A DNA stretch of 64,000 nt from Dietzia sp032248695 (GTDB lineage: Bacteria > Actinomycetota > Actinomycetes > Mycobacteriales > Mycobacteriaceae). Positions 34,424 through 42,809 of the stretch are shown here, piece by piece. The stretch lies in contig NZ_JAVHXC010000011.1 of the NCBI RefSeq assembly GCF_032248695.1, positions 24,065 to 88,064 of the forward strand, written 5' to 3'. The notes under the pieces are model-generated. The model did not search any database. It was given only the letters and a program-made list of their open reading frames with translations, and was not told the origin of the DNA. Made by a program: the position numbers and the translations under genes. Position 1 is the stretch's first letter. Each line of letters opens with the position of its first letter.

Positions 34424-36430
34424 ATGACAGCGACCGAGATCCCCACCACCGACGCCTCCCGCCCCTCGGGCCTGGACCTGCGGTATGTCGACCCGGACGT
34501 GAGGCCGCAGGACGACCTGTACCAACACGTCAACGGCACCTGGATCCGCGACCATGTGATCCCCGCGGACCGCCCGATCGACGGCGCTTTCCTCGCACTG
34601 CGGGACCTGTCCGAGGAGCGCGTGCGCGACATCATCACCGACGCCCCCGTGGACTCGCGGATCGGCGCGTTCTACGCCTCGTTCATGGACACCGACGCGG
34701 TGGAGGCCGCCGGCGTCGAGGCCCTGGCGCCGGACCTGGAGGAGGTCGACGCGGCCACGGACGCGGACTCCCTCGCGCTGGCGATGGCGCGGCTCGAGAA
34801 GGTCGGCGTCGGCGGGCTCATCGGCGCCTACGTCAACAACGACGCCAAGAACTCCACCGAGTACATCCTCTACCTGGTGCAGTACGGCATCGGCCTGCCC
34901 GATGAGTCGTTCTACCGCGAGGAGCAGTACGCGCAGATCCGCGAGCAGTACACCGACCACATCGCGCGGATGCTCGAGCTGGCCGGGCTCGCCGAGGCCA
35001 CCGCGGCGCGGGAGAGCGCCGTCGAGATCCTCGCGCTGGAGACCCGCATCGGCGCCGCCCACTGGGACGTCGTGGCCCGCCGCGATGCCGACAGGACCTA
35101 CAACCCGGTGACCTGGGACGAGCTGCCGGAGCTGGCTCCGGGCTTCCCGTGGCACGACTGGGCGCGCGAGCTCGGCGGCAGCGAGGAGACCTTCGGCCGG
35201 CTGGTCGCCATGCAGCCAGACTTCCTCACCGCGGTGGCCGCCCTCTGGGCGTCCGAGCCGGTGGAGACCTGGAAGGAGTGGCTGCGCTGGCGGATCGTCT
35301 CGTCCCGCGCGCCGTACCTGCCCGCGGAACTGGTCGAGGAGAACTTCCGCTTCTACGGCACCGCGATGTCCGGCACCGAGGAGATCAAGGCCCGCTGGAA
35401 GCGCGGCGTCGGCGCGGTCGAGGCCGCCCTCGGCGAGGAGGTCGGCAAGGAATACGTGGCCCGCCACTTCCCGCCCGGCCACAAGGCCCACATGCAGGAG
35501 CTGGTCGCCAACCTCACCGCGGCGTACCGCTACTCGATCAGCCGGCTGCCGTGGATGACCCCGGCCACCCGCGAGCGCGCCCTGGACAAGCTCGAGGCGT
35601 TCGTGCCCAAGATCGGCTACCCCGACAAGTGGCGGGACTACTCGGCGCTCGAGGTCCGCGCCGACGACCTCCTGGGCAACGTCCGCCGCTCCGCCGAGTT
35701 CGAGCACGCACACGAGCTGGGAAAGCTCGGCGGGCCCGTCGATCGCGACGAGTGGCACATGACGCCGCAGACGGTCAACGCCTACTACAACCCGGTGATG
35801 AACGAGATCGTCTTCCCGGCCGCGATCCTGCAGCCGCCGTTCTTCGACGCGGACGCCGACGACGCCGCCAACTACGGGGCGATCGGCGCGGTGATCGGGC
35901 ACGAGATCGGCCACGGTTTCGACGACCAGGGATCGAAGTACGACGGCGACGGCAACCTGGTCGACTGGTGGACCGACGCAGACCGCGAGTCGTTCGGAAC
36001 CCGCGTGGAGGCGCTGATCGCCCAGTACGAGGGCCTCACCCCGGACGGCCTGGACCCTGCCAAGGACCACGTCAACGGGGCCTTCACGGTGGGGGAGAAC
36101 ATCGGCGACCTGGGAGGCCTGACGATCGCGCTGCTGGCCTACCGGTTGGCGCAGGGCACGGACGGCGAACCCGCGCAGGGCACGGACGTGGGCCCGGAGA
36201 TCGACGGGATGACCGGGATCCAGCGGCTCATCACCTCGTGGGCGATCGTGTGGCGCACCAAGACCCGTGCCGAGGAGGCCGCCCGCCGGCTCGCCGTGGA
36301 CCCGCACTCGCCGCCGGAGTTCCGGTGCAACCAGGTGGTGCGCAACCTCGATGACTTCCACGAGGCGTTCGGCGTGACCGAGGCCGACGGGCTGTGGCTG
36401 GCACCTGAGGAGCGGGTGAGCATCTGGTGA
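34424..36430 (+). CDS. zmp1: M13-family zinc metalloendopeptidase (Zmp1/PepO-like)
   Basis: A 668-residue neprilysin-type peptidase. The zinc site is complete: HEIGH (H493, E494, H497) and ENIGD (E558, D562). The substrate-side motif NAYYNPVMNEIVFPAAIL and C-terminal CNQVVRNLDDFHEAFGV are present; the usual C-terminal CxxW is replaced by LAPEERVSIW. There is no signal peptide, as in M. tuberculosis Zmp1 (Rv0198c), which is also near mmpL3 (recalled). It cleaves small peptides; export by a non-classical route is reported for Zmp1. The start is fixed by the -10 box. Confidence 0.94.
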   Translation: MTATEIPTTDASRPSGLDLRYVDPDVRPQDDLYQHVNGTWIRDHVIPADRPIDGAFLALRDLSEERVRDIITDAPVDSRIGAFYASFMDTDAVEAAGVEALAPDLEEVDAATDADSLALAMARLEKVGVGGLIGAYVNNDAKNSTEYILYLVQYGIGLPDESFYREEQYAQIREQYTDHIARMLELAGLAEATAARESAVEILALETRIGAAHWDVVARRDADRTYNPVTWDELPELAPGFPWHDWARELGGSEETFGRLVAMQPDFLTAVAALWASEPVETWKEWLRWRIVSSRAPYLPAELVEENFRFYGTAMSGTEEIKARWKRGVGAVEAALGEEVGKEYVARHFPPGHKAHMQELVANLTAAYRYSISRLPWMTPATRERALDKLEAFVPKIGYPDKWRDYSALEVRADDLLGNVRRSAEFEHAHELGKLGGPVDRDEWHMTPQTVNAYYNPVMNEIVFPAAILQPPFFDADADDAANYGAIGAVIGHEIGHGFDDQGSKYDGDGNLVDWWTDADRESFGTRVEALIAQYEGLTPDGLDPAKDHVNGAFTVGENIGDLGGLTIALLAYRLAQGTDGEPAQGTDVGPEIDGMTGIQRLITSWAIVWRTKTRAEEAARRLAVDPHSPPEFRCNQVVRNLDDFHEAFGVTEADGLWLAPEERVSIW

Positions 36431-36476
36431 GCTCGCCCGGGGGCGATCCCGCTCCTCCCCGCGGCGAAATGGGTAC

Positions 36477-36492
36477 GGTGAGTGCCGTCACC
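36477..36492. promoter_or_regulatory. Crp/GlxR-type palindrome before ctaD
   Basis: GGTGA-N6-TCACC matches the GTGA-N6-TCAC core of Crp-family sites exactly. It lies 79 bases before the ctaD start. GlxR is known to control respiratory genes, including ctaD, in C. glutamicum (recalled). Confidence 0.6.
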
Positions 36493-36514
36493 TGATCTTA
36501 ACGCTGGTCACAGT

Positions 36515-36542
36515 GCGGGACGCGGCGACAGCCGCGTCCCGC
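36515..36542 (+). promoter_or_regulatory. Perfect 12-bp hairpin between zmp1 and ctaD
   Basis: GCGGGACGCGGC and its complement enclose a GACA loop. It could end the zmp1 transcript or sit in the ctaD leader, since the ribosome site starts ten bases after it. Confidence 0.6.
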
Positions 36543-36570
36543 CTCGACCGTGAGGAGGAGCGGGGTCTCG

Positions 36571-38328
36571 ATGTCTGAAGTTCTCGTGCCGCGCGAGGGC
36601 GCGCGCACCGCGGCGGACGCCCCGGCGATCCGCCAGCCGTTCAGGCTCTCGTGGCGGGAGCTGTTCATCACCACCGATCACAAGAAGATCGGGCTGATGT
36701 ACATCGCCACCTGCCTGGTGTTCTTCTCGATCGCCGGCCTCATGGCCCTGCTCATCCGGGCGGAGCTGTTCTTCCCCGGCATGCAGTTCCTGTCGAACGA
36801 GCAGTACAACCAGCTGTTCACCATGCACGGCACCGTGATGCTGCTGTTCTACGGCACACCGATCGTCGTGGGGTTCGCCAACTACGTCATGCCGCTGCAG
36901 ATCGGCTCTCCGGACGTGGCGTTCCCCCGCCTCAACGCCCTGGGCTACTGGCTCTTCCTCTCCGGCGGCATCATCCTCCTCACCGGCTTCATCACACCGG
37001 GAGGTGCGGCGTCGTTCGGCTGGACCATGTACATGCCGTTGGCGGACAAGATCCATTCACCGGGGGTCGGCGCGGACCTGTGGATCCTCGGGGTGGCGAT
37101 CGGCGGCATCGGCACGATCCTCGGTGCCGTCAACTTCGTCACGACCATCGTCTGCCTGCGCGCGCCGGGCATGACGATGTTCAGGATGCCCATTTTCACG
37201 TGGAACATCCTGGTCACCTCGATCCTGATCCTGCTCATCTTCCCGCTGCTGACGGCGGCCGCGATGGGCGTGTTCTACGACCGCACGTTCGGCGGCCGGA
37301 TCTACGACCCGGCCAACGGCGGGTCGATCCTGTGGCAGCACCTGTTCTGGTTCTTCGGTCACCCCGAGGTGTACGTCCTGGCGTTGCCGTTCTTCGGGAT
37401 CATCACCGAGATCCTGCCGGTGTTCTCCCGTAAGCCGCTGTTCGGCTACGCGGGGCTGGTCTTCGCCACCCTGGCCATCGCCGCGTTGTCCATGTCGGTG
37501 TGGGCCCACCACATGTTCGCCACCGGCGCGGTGCTGCTGCCCTTCTTCTCCTTCATGACGTTCCTCATCGCCGTGCCCACGGGCGTGAAGTACTTCAACT
37601 GGATCGGCACGATGTGGCGCGGGAAGATCACGTTCGAGACCCCGATGATCTTCGCGTTGGGCTTCCTCGTGTCGTTCCTCTTCGGCGGGCTCACCGGCAT
37701 CATGTTGGCCGCGCCCCCGATCGACTTCCACGTGCACGACTCGTACTTCGTGGTGGCGCACTTCCACTACGTGCTGTTCGGCACCGTCGTGTTCGCCACC
37801 TTCGCCGGGATCTACTACTGGTTCCCCAAGATGACCGGGCGGATGCTGGACGAGCGGCTGGGCAAGTGGCACTTCTGGCTGACGTTCATCGGCTTCCACA
37901 CCACCTTCCTCGTCCAGCACTGGCTGGGCAACCAGGGCATGCCGCGCCGCTACGCCGACTACCTGGACTCGGACGGCTTCACGGTTCTCAACCAGATCTC
38001 GTCCGTGGGCTCGTTCATCCTGGGGATCGCGATGCTGCCGTTCATCTGGAACATCATCTCCAGCTGGCGCTACGGCGAGCTCGTCCTGGTGGACGACCCG
38101 TGGGGAGCGGGCAACTCCCTGGAGTGGGCCACCTCGTGCCCGCCGCCGCGCCACAACTTCGCGAGCCTGCCGCGGATCCGCTCCGAGCGTCCCGCGTTCG
38201 AGCTGCACTACCCGCACATGAGCGAGCGGATGCGCGCGGAGGCCCACGTCGGCGGCCGGGGCAGGGCCCAGGACCCCGGTTCCGCCAAGGACGTGCCCGA
38301 GCGGGGACCGTCGCCGCAGGAGAGGTGA
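36571..38328 (+). CDS. ctaD: Cytochrome c oxidase subunit I (aa3-type)
   Basis: A 585-residue, 12-helix haem-copper oxidase subunit that reduces O2 to water and pumps protons. Ligand motifs are present: FTMHGTVMLL (low-spin haem His), HPEVYVLALP (CuB His and cross-linked Tyr), VWAHHMFATG (CuB His pair) and HFHYVLFG (haem a/a3 His pair). The C-terminal tail is charged. It stands alone here, as in corynebacteria, where ctaC and ctaE lie elsewhere. ATG at 36571 has GAGGAGGAG ten bases upstream; GTG at 36550 would precede that site. Confidence 0.97.
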   Translation: MSEVLVPREGARTAADAPAIRQPFRLSWRELFITTDHKKIGLMYIATCLVFFSIAGLMALLIRAELFFPGMQFLSNEQYNQLFTMHGTVMLLFYGTPIVVGFANYVMPLQIGSPDVAFPRLNALGYWLFLSGGIILLTGFITPGGAASFGWTMYMPLADKIHSPGVGADLWILGVAIGGIGTILGAVNFVTTIVCLRAPGMTMFRMPIFTWNILVTSILILLIFPLLTAAAMGVFYDRTFGGRIYDPANGGSILWQHLFWFFGHPEVYVLALPFFGIITEILPVFSRKPLFGYAGLVFATLAIAALSMSVWAHHMFATGAVLLPFFSFMTFLIAVPTGVKYFNWIGTMWRGKITFETPMIFALGFLVSFLFGGLTGIMLAAPPIDFHVHDSYFVVAHFHYVLFGTVVFATFAGIYYWFPKMTGRMLDERLGKWHFWLTFIGFHTTFLVQHWLGNQGMPRRYADYLDSDGFTVLNQISSVGSFILGIAMLPFIWNIISSWRYGELVLVDDPWGAGNSLEWATSCPPPRHNFASLPRIRSERPAFELHYPHMSERMRAEAHVGGRGRAQDPGSAKDVPERGPSPQER

Positions 38329-38354
38329 CCCGCCCCGCCGCCCGGGTCCTCGCA

Positions 38355-38360
38355 TAGTGT
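38355..38360 (+). promoter_or_regulatory. -10 box TAGTGT, leaderless promoter
   Basis: TAGTGT is followed by eight bases and the ATG at 38369. Confidence 0.45.
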
Positions 38361-38368
38361 CACCTGCC

Positions 38369-39442
38369 ATGACGATCCGGGTGGTGGAGTGGTCGACGGG
38401 GTACCTCGGGCGGATGGCGGTCGAGGGGATCGACGCCCGTCCCGAGCTCGAGCTGGTGGGGGTGGTCGTCTCCGACCCGGCGAAGGTCGGGCGTGACGCC
38501 GGCCGGCTCGCCGGGATGGGCCGCGACCTCGGTGTCACAGCCACGGACGACGCCGCCGCGGTGCTGGCACTCCGGCCGGACGCCGTGGTGTACACCGCCG
38601 AGACCGAGACCCGGTTCGCCGAGGCGATCGAGGACTTCCACCGTCTCCTCCGCGCCGGGATCGACGTCATCGCCTCCGGGCCGGTGCTGCTGCAGTACCC
38701 GCTCGGCACGATCCCGGAGGAGATGATCGCCGCGTTAGACGCCGCCGGCCGCGAGGGTGGGGCCACACTGCACGTGAACGGGATCGACCCCGGCTTCGCC
38801 AACGACGTGCTGCCGCTGGCCATGACGAGTCTGGCCCGCCGGATCGACCACATCCGCGTCGCCGAGATCGCCGACTACACCGTGTACCACCAGGGCGAGA
38901 CCATGCGCCGGCTCTTCGGTTTCGGCCGGCCCATGGACACCCTGCCGCCGCTACTGCGCCCCGGGATGCTCGCCGCCGGGTGGGGATCGGTGGTCCGGCA
39001 GCTCGCGGCCGCGCTGGACGTCACCCTCGACGAGCCGCTCGTGGAGAGGCACGAGCGCCTGCCCGCCGACCGCGATCTGTCCCTGCTCGCGTGCGAGGTG
39101 CCCGAGGGCACGCAGGCGGCGCTGCGGTTCGAGGTGGTGGGACAGGTCGACGGCGAGGACCGCATCGCCCTGGAACACGTCACCCGCACCGCGGTCGACC
39201 AGGCCCCCGACTGGCCGCGGCCCGATCACGGCGACGGCTGCTACCGCGTCGAGATCTCCGGGGAGCCGGCGATGCGCGTGGAGTTCACCCACCACGCCGA
39301 GGGCGGTGACCACAACGAGTCCGGCATGCGGGTCACCGCGATGCGACTGGTCAACTCGGTCGAGGCGGTGGTCGCGGCGGAGCCGGGACTCGTCTACGCC
39401 AAGGACCTGCCGATGATCACGGGCCGTGGCTTAATGGGCTGA
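38369..39442 (+). CDS. Dihydrodipicolinate-reductase-like NAD(P) oxidoreductase
   Basis: 357 residues. The N-terminus TIRVVEWSTGYLGRMAVEGI is a Rossmann start (G-x-x-G-x-x-A spacing relaxed), followed by LVGVVVSDPAKVGRDAG and VVYTAETET, the pattern of DapB/diaminopentanoate-dehydrogenase-like proteins common in mycobacteria. The C-terminal domain binds an unknown substrate (VNGIDPGFANDVLPL conserved). It is not the housekeeping dapB by length or motif. Its stop shares a base with the start of the first lipase gene, so the three genes to 41492 are probably one operon. Confidence 0.8.
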   Translation: MTIRVVEWSTGYLGRMAVEGIDARPELELVGVVVSDPAKVGRDAGRLAGMGRDLGVTATDDAAAVLALRPDAVVYTAETETRFAEAIEDFHRLLRAGIDVIASGPVLLQYPLGTIPEEMIAALDAAGREGGATLHVNGIDPGFANDVLPLAMTSLARRIDHIRVAEIADYTVYHQGETMRRLFGFGRPMDTLPPLLRPGMLAAGWGSVVRQLAAALDVTLDEPLVERHERLPADRDLSLLACEVPEGTQAALRFEVVGQVDGEDRIALEHVTRTAVDQAPDWPRPDHGDGCYRVEISGEPAMRVEFTHHAEGGDHNESGMRVTAMRLVNSVEAVVAAEPGLVYAKDLPMITGRGLMG

Positions 39443-40440
39443 TGAGCCTCGTGCGCGCCGTCGTCGCCCTCGCCACCACCGCGGCCCTCGCACTGGCCGG
39501 CGCGGGCGCCGCCGCCGCGCAACCCGCCACCGATCCGTCGACGCGGGCGCCGCTGCCGGTGCCGCACTTCTTCTTCGCCGGGGCGGCGCAGGCGCTCACC
39601 GCCCCGGGTGCCGAGCTGGCCGGGGCCAACGACTGGTCGTGCCGGCCCACCGCCGACAAGCCCCGCCCGGTCGTGCTCGTGCACGGCACCAGTGGCGGTG
39701 CGGTGACCAACTGGGCCACCTACGGCCCGCTGCTGCACAACGAGGGCTACTGCGTGTTCACGCTCACCTACGGGGCGCTCCCCGGGCAGCCGTGGCCGAT
39801 CAGCGTCCTCGGCGGGCTGTCCCACACGGCGGAGGTGTCGATGCCGCAGGTCGCGGAATTCGTCGACCGCGTCCTCGCCGCGACCGGCGCGCAGCAGGTC
39901 GACCTCGTCGGCCACTCCCAGGGCACGCTGGTCTCCGGCCTCGTGGCCAAGGTCGCCCGACCCGGCCGGGTGGGCACCGTCGCGGCGATCGCGCCGCTGT
40001 GGCACGGTTCCCGCGGCACGGGCTCCGGGGCCATCGGCGCCGCCCTGGCCAGCGGTGACCGTGGGCGGGCCGTCGAGGTGGCCCCGGCGCTCGGCCAGAT
40101 GGCGGTGGGATCGGAGACCCTCGACCTGCTGTGGTCCGGCGGAACGCCGTACGCGCCGGACGTCACCTACCTCAACCTCGTCACCCGCTACGACCAGCTC
40201 GTGCAGCCCTACACCTCGGGCGTCGTCGAGGGGCCCGGGGCCACGAACATCGTCATCCAGGACGGGTGCGAGCAGAACCGCGCCGAGCACCTGGCGATCG
40301 CCGCGGACGGTCGCACGGCGGACTTCGTGCTCAACGCCCTCGACCCGCACCACCCGCGAGAGCCCCGCTGCGAGCCGGTGGCCCCGTACCTGGGACCGGT
40401 CCCCGCGGCTCCGGCCCTGCCGGCCGTACCGGGCTCGTGA
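39442..40440 (+). CDS. Secreted lipase/esterase, alpha/beta hydrolase (copy 1)
   Basis: 332 residues with a signal peptide (about 1-27, ...AGAGAAAAQP). The alpha/beta-hydrolase core has the oxyanion turn VVLVHGTSGG, the nucleophile S159 in GHSQG, a candidate Asp in VTYLNLVTRYDQLV and a candidate His in NRAEHLAIAAD. The class-2 triacylglycerol lipase family of actinobacteria looks like this. TGATG joins it to the previous gene. The next gene is a diverged duplicate. Confidence 0.85.
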   Translation: MSLVRAVVALATTAALALAGAGAAAAQPATDPSTRAPLPVPHFFFAGAAQALTAPGAELAGANDWSCRPTADKPRPVVLVHGTSGGAVTNWATYGPLLHNEGYCVFTLTYGALPGQPWPISVLGGLSHTAEVSMPQVAEFVDRVLAATGAQQVDLVGHSQGTLVSGLVAKVARPGRVGTVAAIAPLWHGSRGTGSGAIGAALASGDRGRAVEVAPALGQMAVGSETLDLLWSGGTPYAPDVTYLNLVTRYDQLVQPYTSGVVEGPGATNIVIQDGCEQNRAEHLAIAADGRTADFVLNALDPHHPREPRCEPVAPYLGPVPAAPALPAVPGS

Positions 40441-41492
40441 ACCGTCTCCGGACGCGGGCCGACGCGGCCCGTTCGGCGGTCTCGGCGGTAGCGGGTCTGG
40501 CCGTGGCGGCGGCCCTCGTCGTCGTCGCCCCGGGAGCACCGACCCCCACCGCCGCCGCCACTCCCGCCCCCGCCACCGCCCCCGACCCCGCCGCCGGAGT
40601 CGGGTGGCGCTGGTGGGACGGCGCCGCGCACCAGCTCACGCACGGCCTCGCCGACCCGCCCGGCCTCAACCGCGACGACTGCCGGCCGAGCCCCGACCGG
40701 CCCGTGCCGGTGATCCTTGTGCACGGCACCGGCCTCAACGGCGGCAACTCGTGGGCCACTCTCGGCGGGGCCCTGGCGGCGGAGGGCTACTGCGTGTGGG
40801 CGCCGACCGTCGGCGCGCTCCCGGGACTGGGCGCGGCCGGCGGCCTGGCATCCCTCACCGGGGCGTCCGCCCCGCAGCTCGCGGCCGAGATCGACCGCGT
40901 CCGCGCCCTCACCGGCGCGGCGGAGGTCGACCTCGTGGGGCACTCGCAGGGCGCCATCATCGCCTCGTACGTCGCCGCCACCGCCCGCACCGACGCGGTA
41001 CGCACGGTCGTCACCCTCGGCGCCGACCCCGCCCGCTCCGGCGAGGGGCCACCGGAGTTCGTCACCGACCTGCTCGGCGTCCTGTCCGCCGAGACCGCCG
41101 AACGTGACGCCGAGGCGACCCTCGCGTGGCTGGGCGACGAGGGCGTGCCGTTCGCGCGCGGCGTCCGCTACGTGGCCGTCTCGTCGGACTACGACGAGCT
41201 CACCGGCCCGGTGGTCGCGCCGCAGGTGCCGGACTTCGTCGACCTGCGCGTCGTGCGTCTGCAGGACGGGTGCGAGGCCGACCGATCAGGGCATCTCACG
41301 GTTCTCGCGTCGCCACGGGCGGTGGACCTGGTGATCGACGCCCTGGGCGGGCCGCGGCGCGGTGGGCACGGCGGGCCGGGCGCAGGCGAAGGGCAGGGCG
41401 CGGGCGCAGGCGCGGGGCTCGAGGTGTCCCCGCCCCGATGCGTGCTGGCGGACCAGCTCGTGGGCGTGCTCGCGCCCGTCCCTGCCCGCTGA
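40437..41492 (+). CDS. Secreted lipase/esterase, alpha/beta hydrolase (copy 2)
   Basis: 351 residues. The signal region is Ala/Pro/Thr-rich (about 12-60). The core parallels copy 1: VILVHGTGLNGGNSWATLGG, nucleophile S170 in GHSQG, VAVSSDYDELTGP (Asp) and EADRSGHLTVLAS (His), plus two Cys pairs at matching places (NRDDCRPS, LQDGCEAD). A Gly/Ala/Glu-rich low-complexity tract precedes the last 30 residues. The GTG start overlaps the stop of copy 1. Clear tandem duplication. Confidence 0.85.
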   Translation: MNRLRTRADAARSAVSAVAGLAVAAALVVVAPGAPTPTAAATPAPATAPDPAAGVGWRWWDGAAHQLTHGLADPPGLNRDDCRPSPDRPVPVILVHGTGLNGGNSWATLGGALAAEGYCVWAPTVGALPGLGAAGGLASLTGASAPQLAAEIDRVRALTGAAEVDLVGHSQGAIIASYVAATARTDAVRTVVTLGADPARSGEGPPEFVTDLLGVLSAETAERDAEATLAWLGDEGVPFARGVRYVAVSSDYDELTGPVVAPQVPDFVDLRVVRLQDGCEADRSGHLTVLASPRAVDLVIDALGGPRRGGHGGPGAGEGQGAGAGAGLEVSPPRCVLADQLVGVLAPVPAR

Positions 41493-41505
41493 GCCGGGCC
41501 GACCA

Positions 41506-41630
41506 CGCAGCCGCTCCCCGGCATGGCGTCTCGCGCGCCCCGCGGGGAGGGCGAGACGCCATGGGCAGGAGCGGCTGCGGTCACCGCGTACCGGGGCGCA
41601 CGCGAGACGCCATGGGCAGGGGCGGCTGCG
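41506..41630. repeat. Three 29-base repeat units (one inverted, two direct)
   Basis: Unit 1 (41506-41534) is the near-complement of unit 2 (41551-41579); unit 3 (41602-41630) repeats unit 2 with one change. Units carry GCGAGACGCCATGGGCAGG and GCGGCTGCG. Units 1 and 2, or 1 and 3, can form alternative long hairpins. They lie between the convergent lipase and ugpC genes and reach within one base of the ugpC stop, so they probably act as a terminator. Confidence 0.8.
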
Positions 41631-41631
41631 G

Positions 41632-42696
41632 TCAGTCGAGGCGGAGGCCGGTCTCGACGTCGAACGCGTGGACCTCGGCGTCGACGTGGCGCACCCGGAC
41701 CCGCTGGCCGACCGAGGTGGCGTGGCCGCGGTCGAGGCGCAGGGCGATGCGCTCGCCGCCGGCCGTGTGCCCGTACGCGAAGGCCTCGGCGCCCAGCTCC
41801 TCCACCAGTTCGACCGTCAACTCCAGCCCCGGCTCGCCCTCACCGACGAGCCGCATCGACTCCGGGCGGGCGCCCACGGTGACGCGGTCGCGGCCACCGA
41901 GCGGGGCGGGCACGTCGATCTCGGCGTCACCGACACGGGCCCGGCCGTCGACGACGGGCGCCTCGATGAGATTCATGGCGGGCGTGCCGATGAAGCCGGC
42001 GACGAACGCGTTGACGGGCCGGTCGTACAGCTCGCGCGGCTCGGCCACCTGCTGCAGGACGCCGTCCTTGAGCACCGCCACCCGGGTGCCCATGGTCATG
42101 GCCTCGACCTGGTCGTGCGTGACGTAGACGGTGGTGACGCCGAGCCGACGCTGGAGCCCGGCGATCTCCCCGCGCGTGGAGACGCGGAGCTTGGCGTCGA
42201 GGTTCGACAGCGGCTCGTCCATGCAGAACACCTTGGGTCGGCGCACGATCGCCCGGCCCATGGCCACCCGCTGGCGCTGGCCGCCCGACAGCTGCGAGGG
42301 CTTGCGGTCGAGGAGGTTCTCGAGCTGCAGGACGCGGGCGGCCTCCTCGACCTGGCGGCGGGTGTCGGCCTTGTTGACGCCGGCGTTGCGCAGCGCGAAG
42401 CCCATGTTCTGCGCGACCGTCATGCTGGGGTAGAGCGCGTAGTTCTGGAAGACCATGGCCACGTCGCGGTCGCGTGGGGCGACGCCGGCCATGTCCCGGT
42501 CGCCGATGAGCACGCGGCCCTCGTCGACCGGCTCCAGGCCCGCGAGCATCCGCAGGCTCGTGGACTTACCGCACCCGGACGGGCCGACGAGCACGAGGAA
42601 CTCCCCGTCGGCGATCTCCAGGTCGAGGGCGTCGACGGCCGGCGCCGACTTCTTGTCGAAGCGGCGGGTCGCGTGGTCGAAGCGGACGGTGGCCAT
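41632..42696 (-). CDS. ugpC: ABC transporter ATP-binding protein, UgpC/MsmX type
   Basis: 354 residues of a CUT1-family ATPase. Walker A GPSGCGKST (about 38-46), Q-loop VFQNYALYPSMTV, signature LSGGQRQRVAMGRA, Walker B VFCMDEPLSNLDAK and switch His in VYVTHDQVEAM, followed by an OB/TOBE domain (FIGTPAMNLIEAPV, VGARPESMRL). It energises the UgpA/E channel. It is the last gene of the ugpAEBC operon. Confidence 0.93.
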   Translation of the reverse strand: MATVRFDHATRRFDKKSAPAVDALDLEIADGEFLVLVGPSGCGKSTSLRMLAGLEPVDEGRVLIGDRDMAGVAPRDRDVAMVFQNYALYPSMTVAQNMGFALRNAGVNKADTRRQVEEAARVLQLENLLDRKPSQLSGGQRQRVAMGRAIVRRPKVFCMDEPLSNLDAKLRVSTRGEIAGLQRRLGVTTVYVTHDQVEAMTMGTRVAVLKDGVLQQVAEPRELYDRPVNAFVAGFIGTPAMNLIEAPVVDGRARVGDAEIDVPAPLGGRDRVTVGARPESMRLVGEGEPGLELTVELVEELGAEAFAYGHTAGGERIALRLDRGHATSVGQRVRVRHVDAEVHAFDVETGLRLD

Positions 42697-42809
42697 CGGG
42701 CGCGGGTGCTCCTCGGGAAGTGGGGACGGGGGAGTCGGGAGAGGGCCGGGCGGCCCCGGCCGCCGGAGCGGGTGCTGCGGCGGCCGGGGTGGTGGCCGGG
42801 TCGGCGGCC

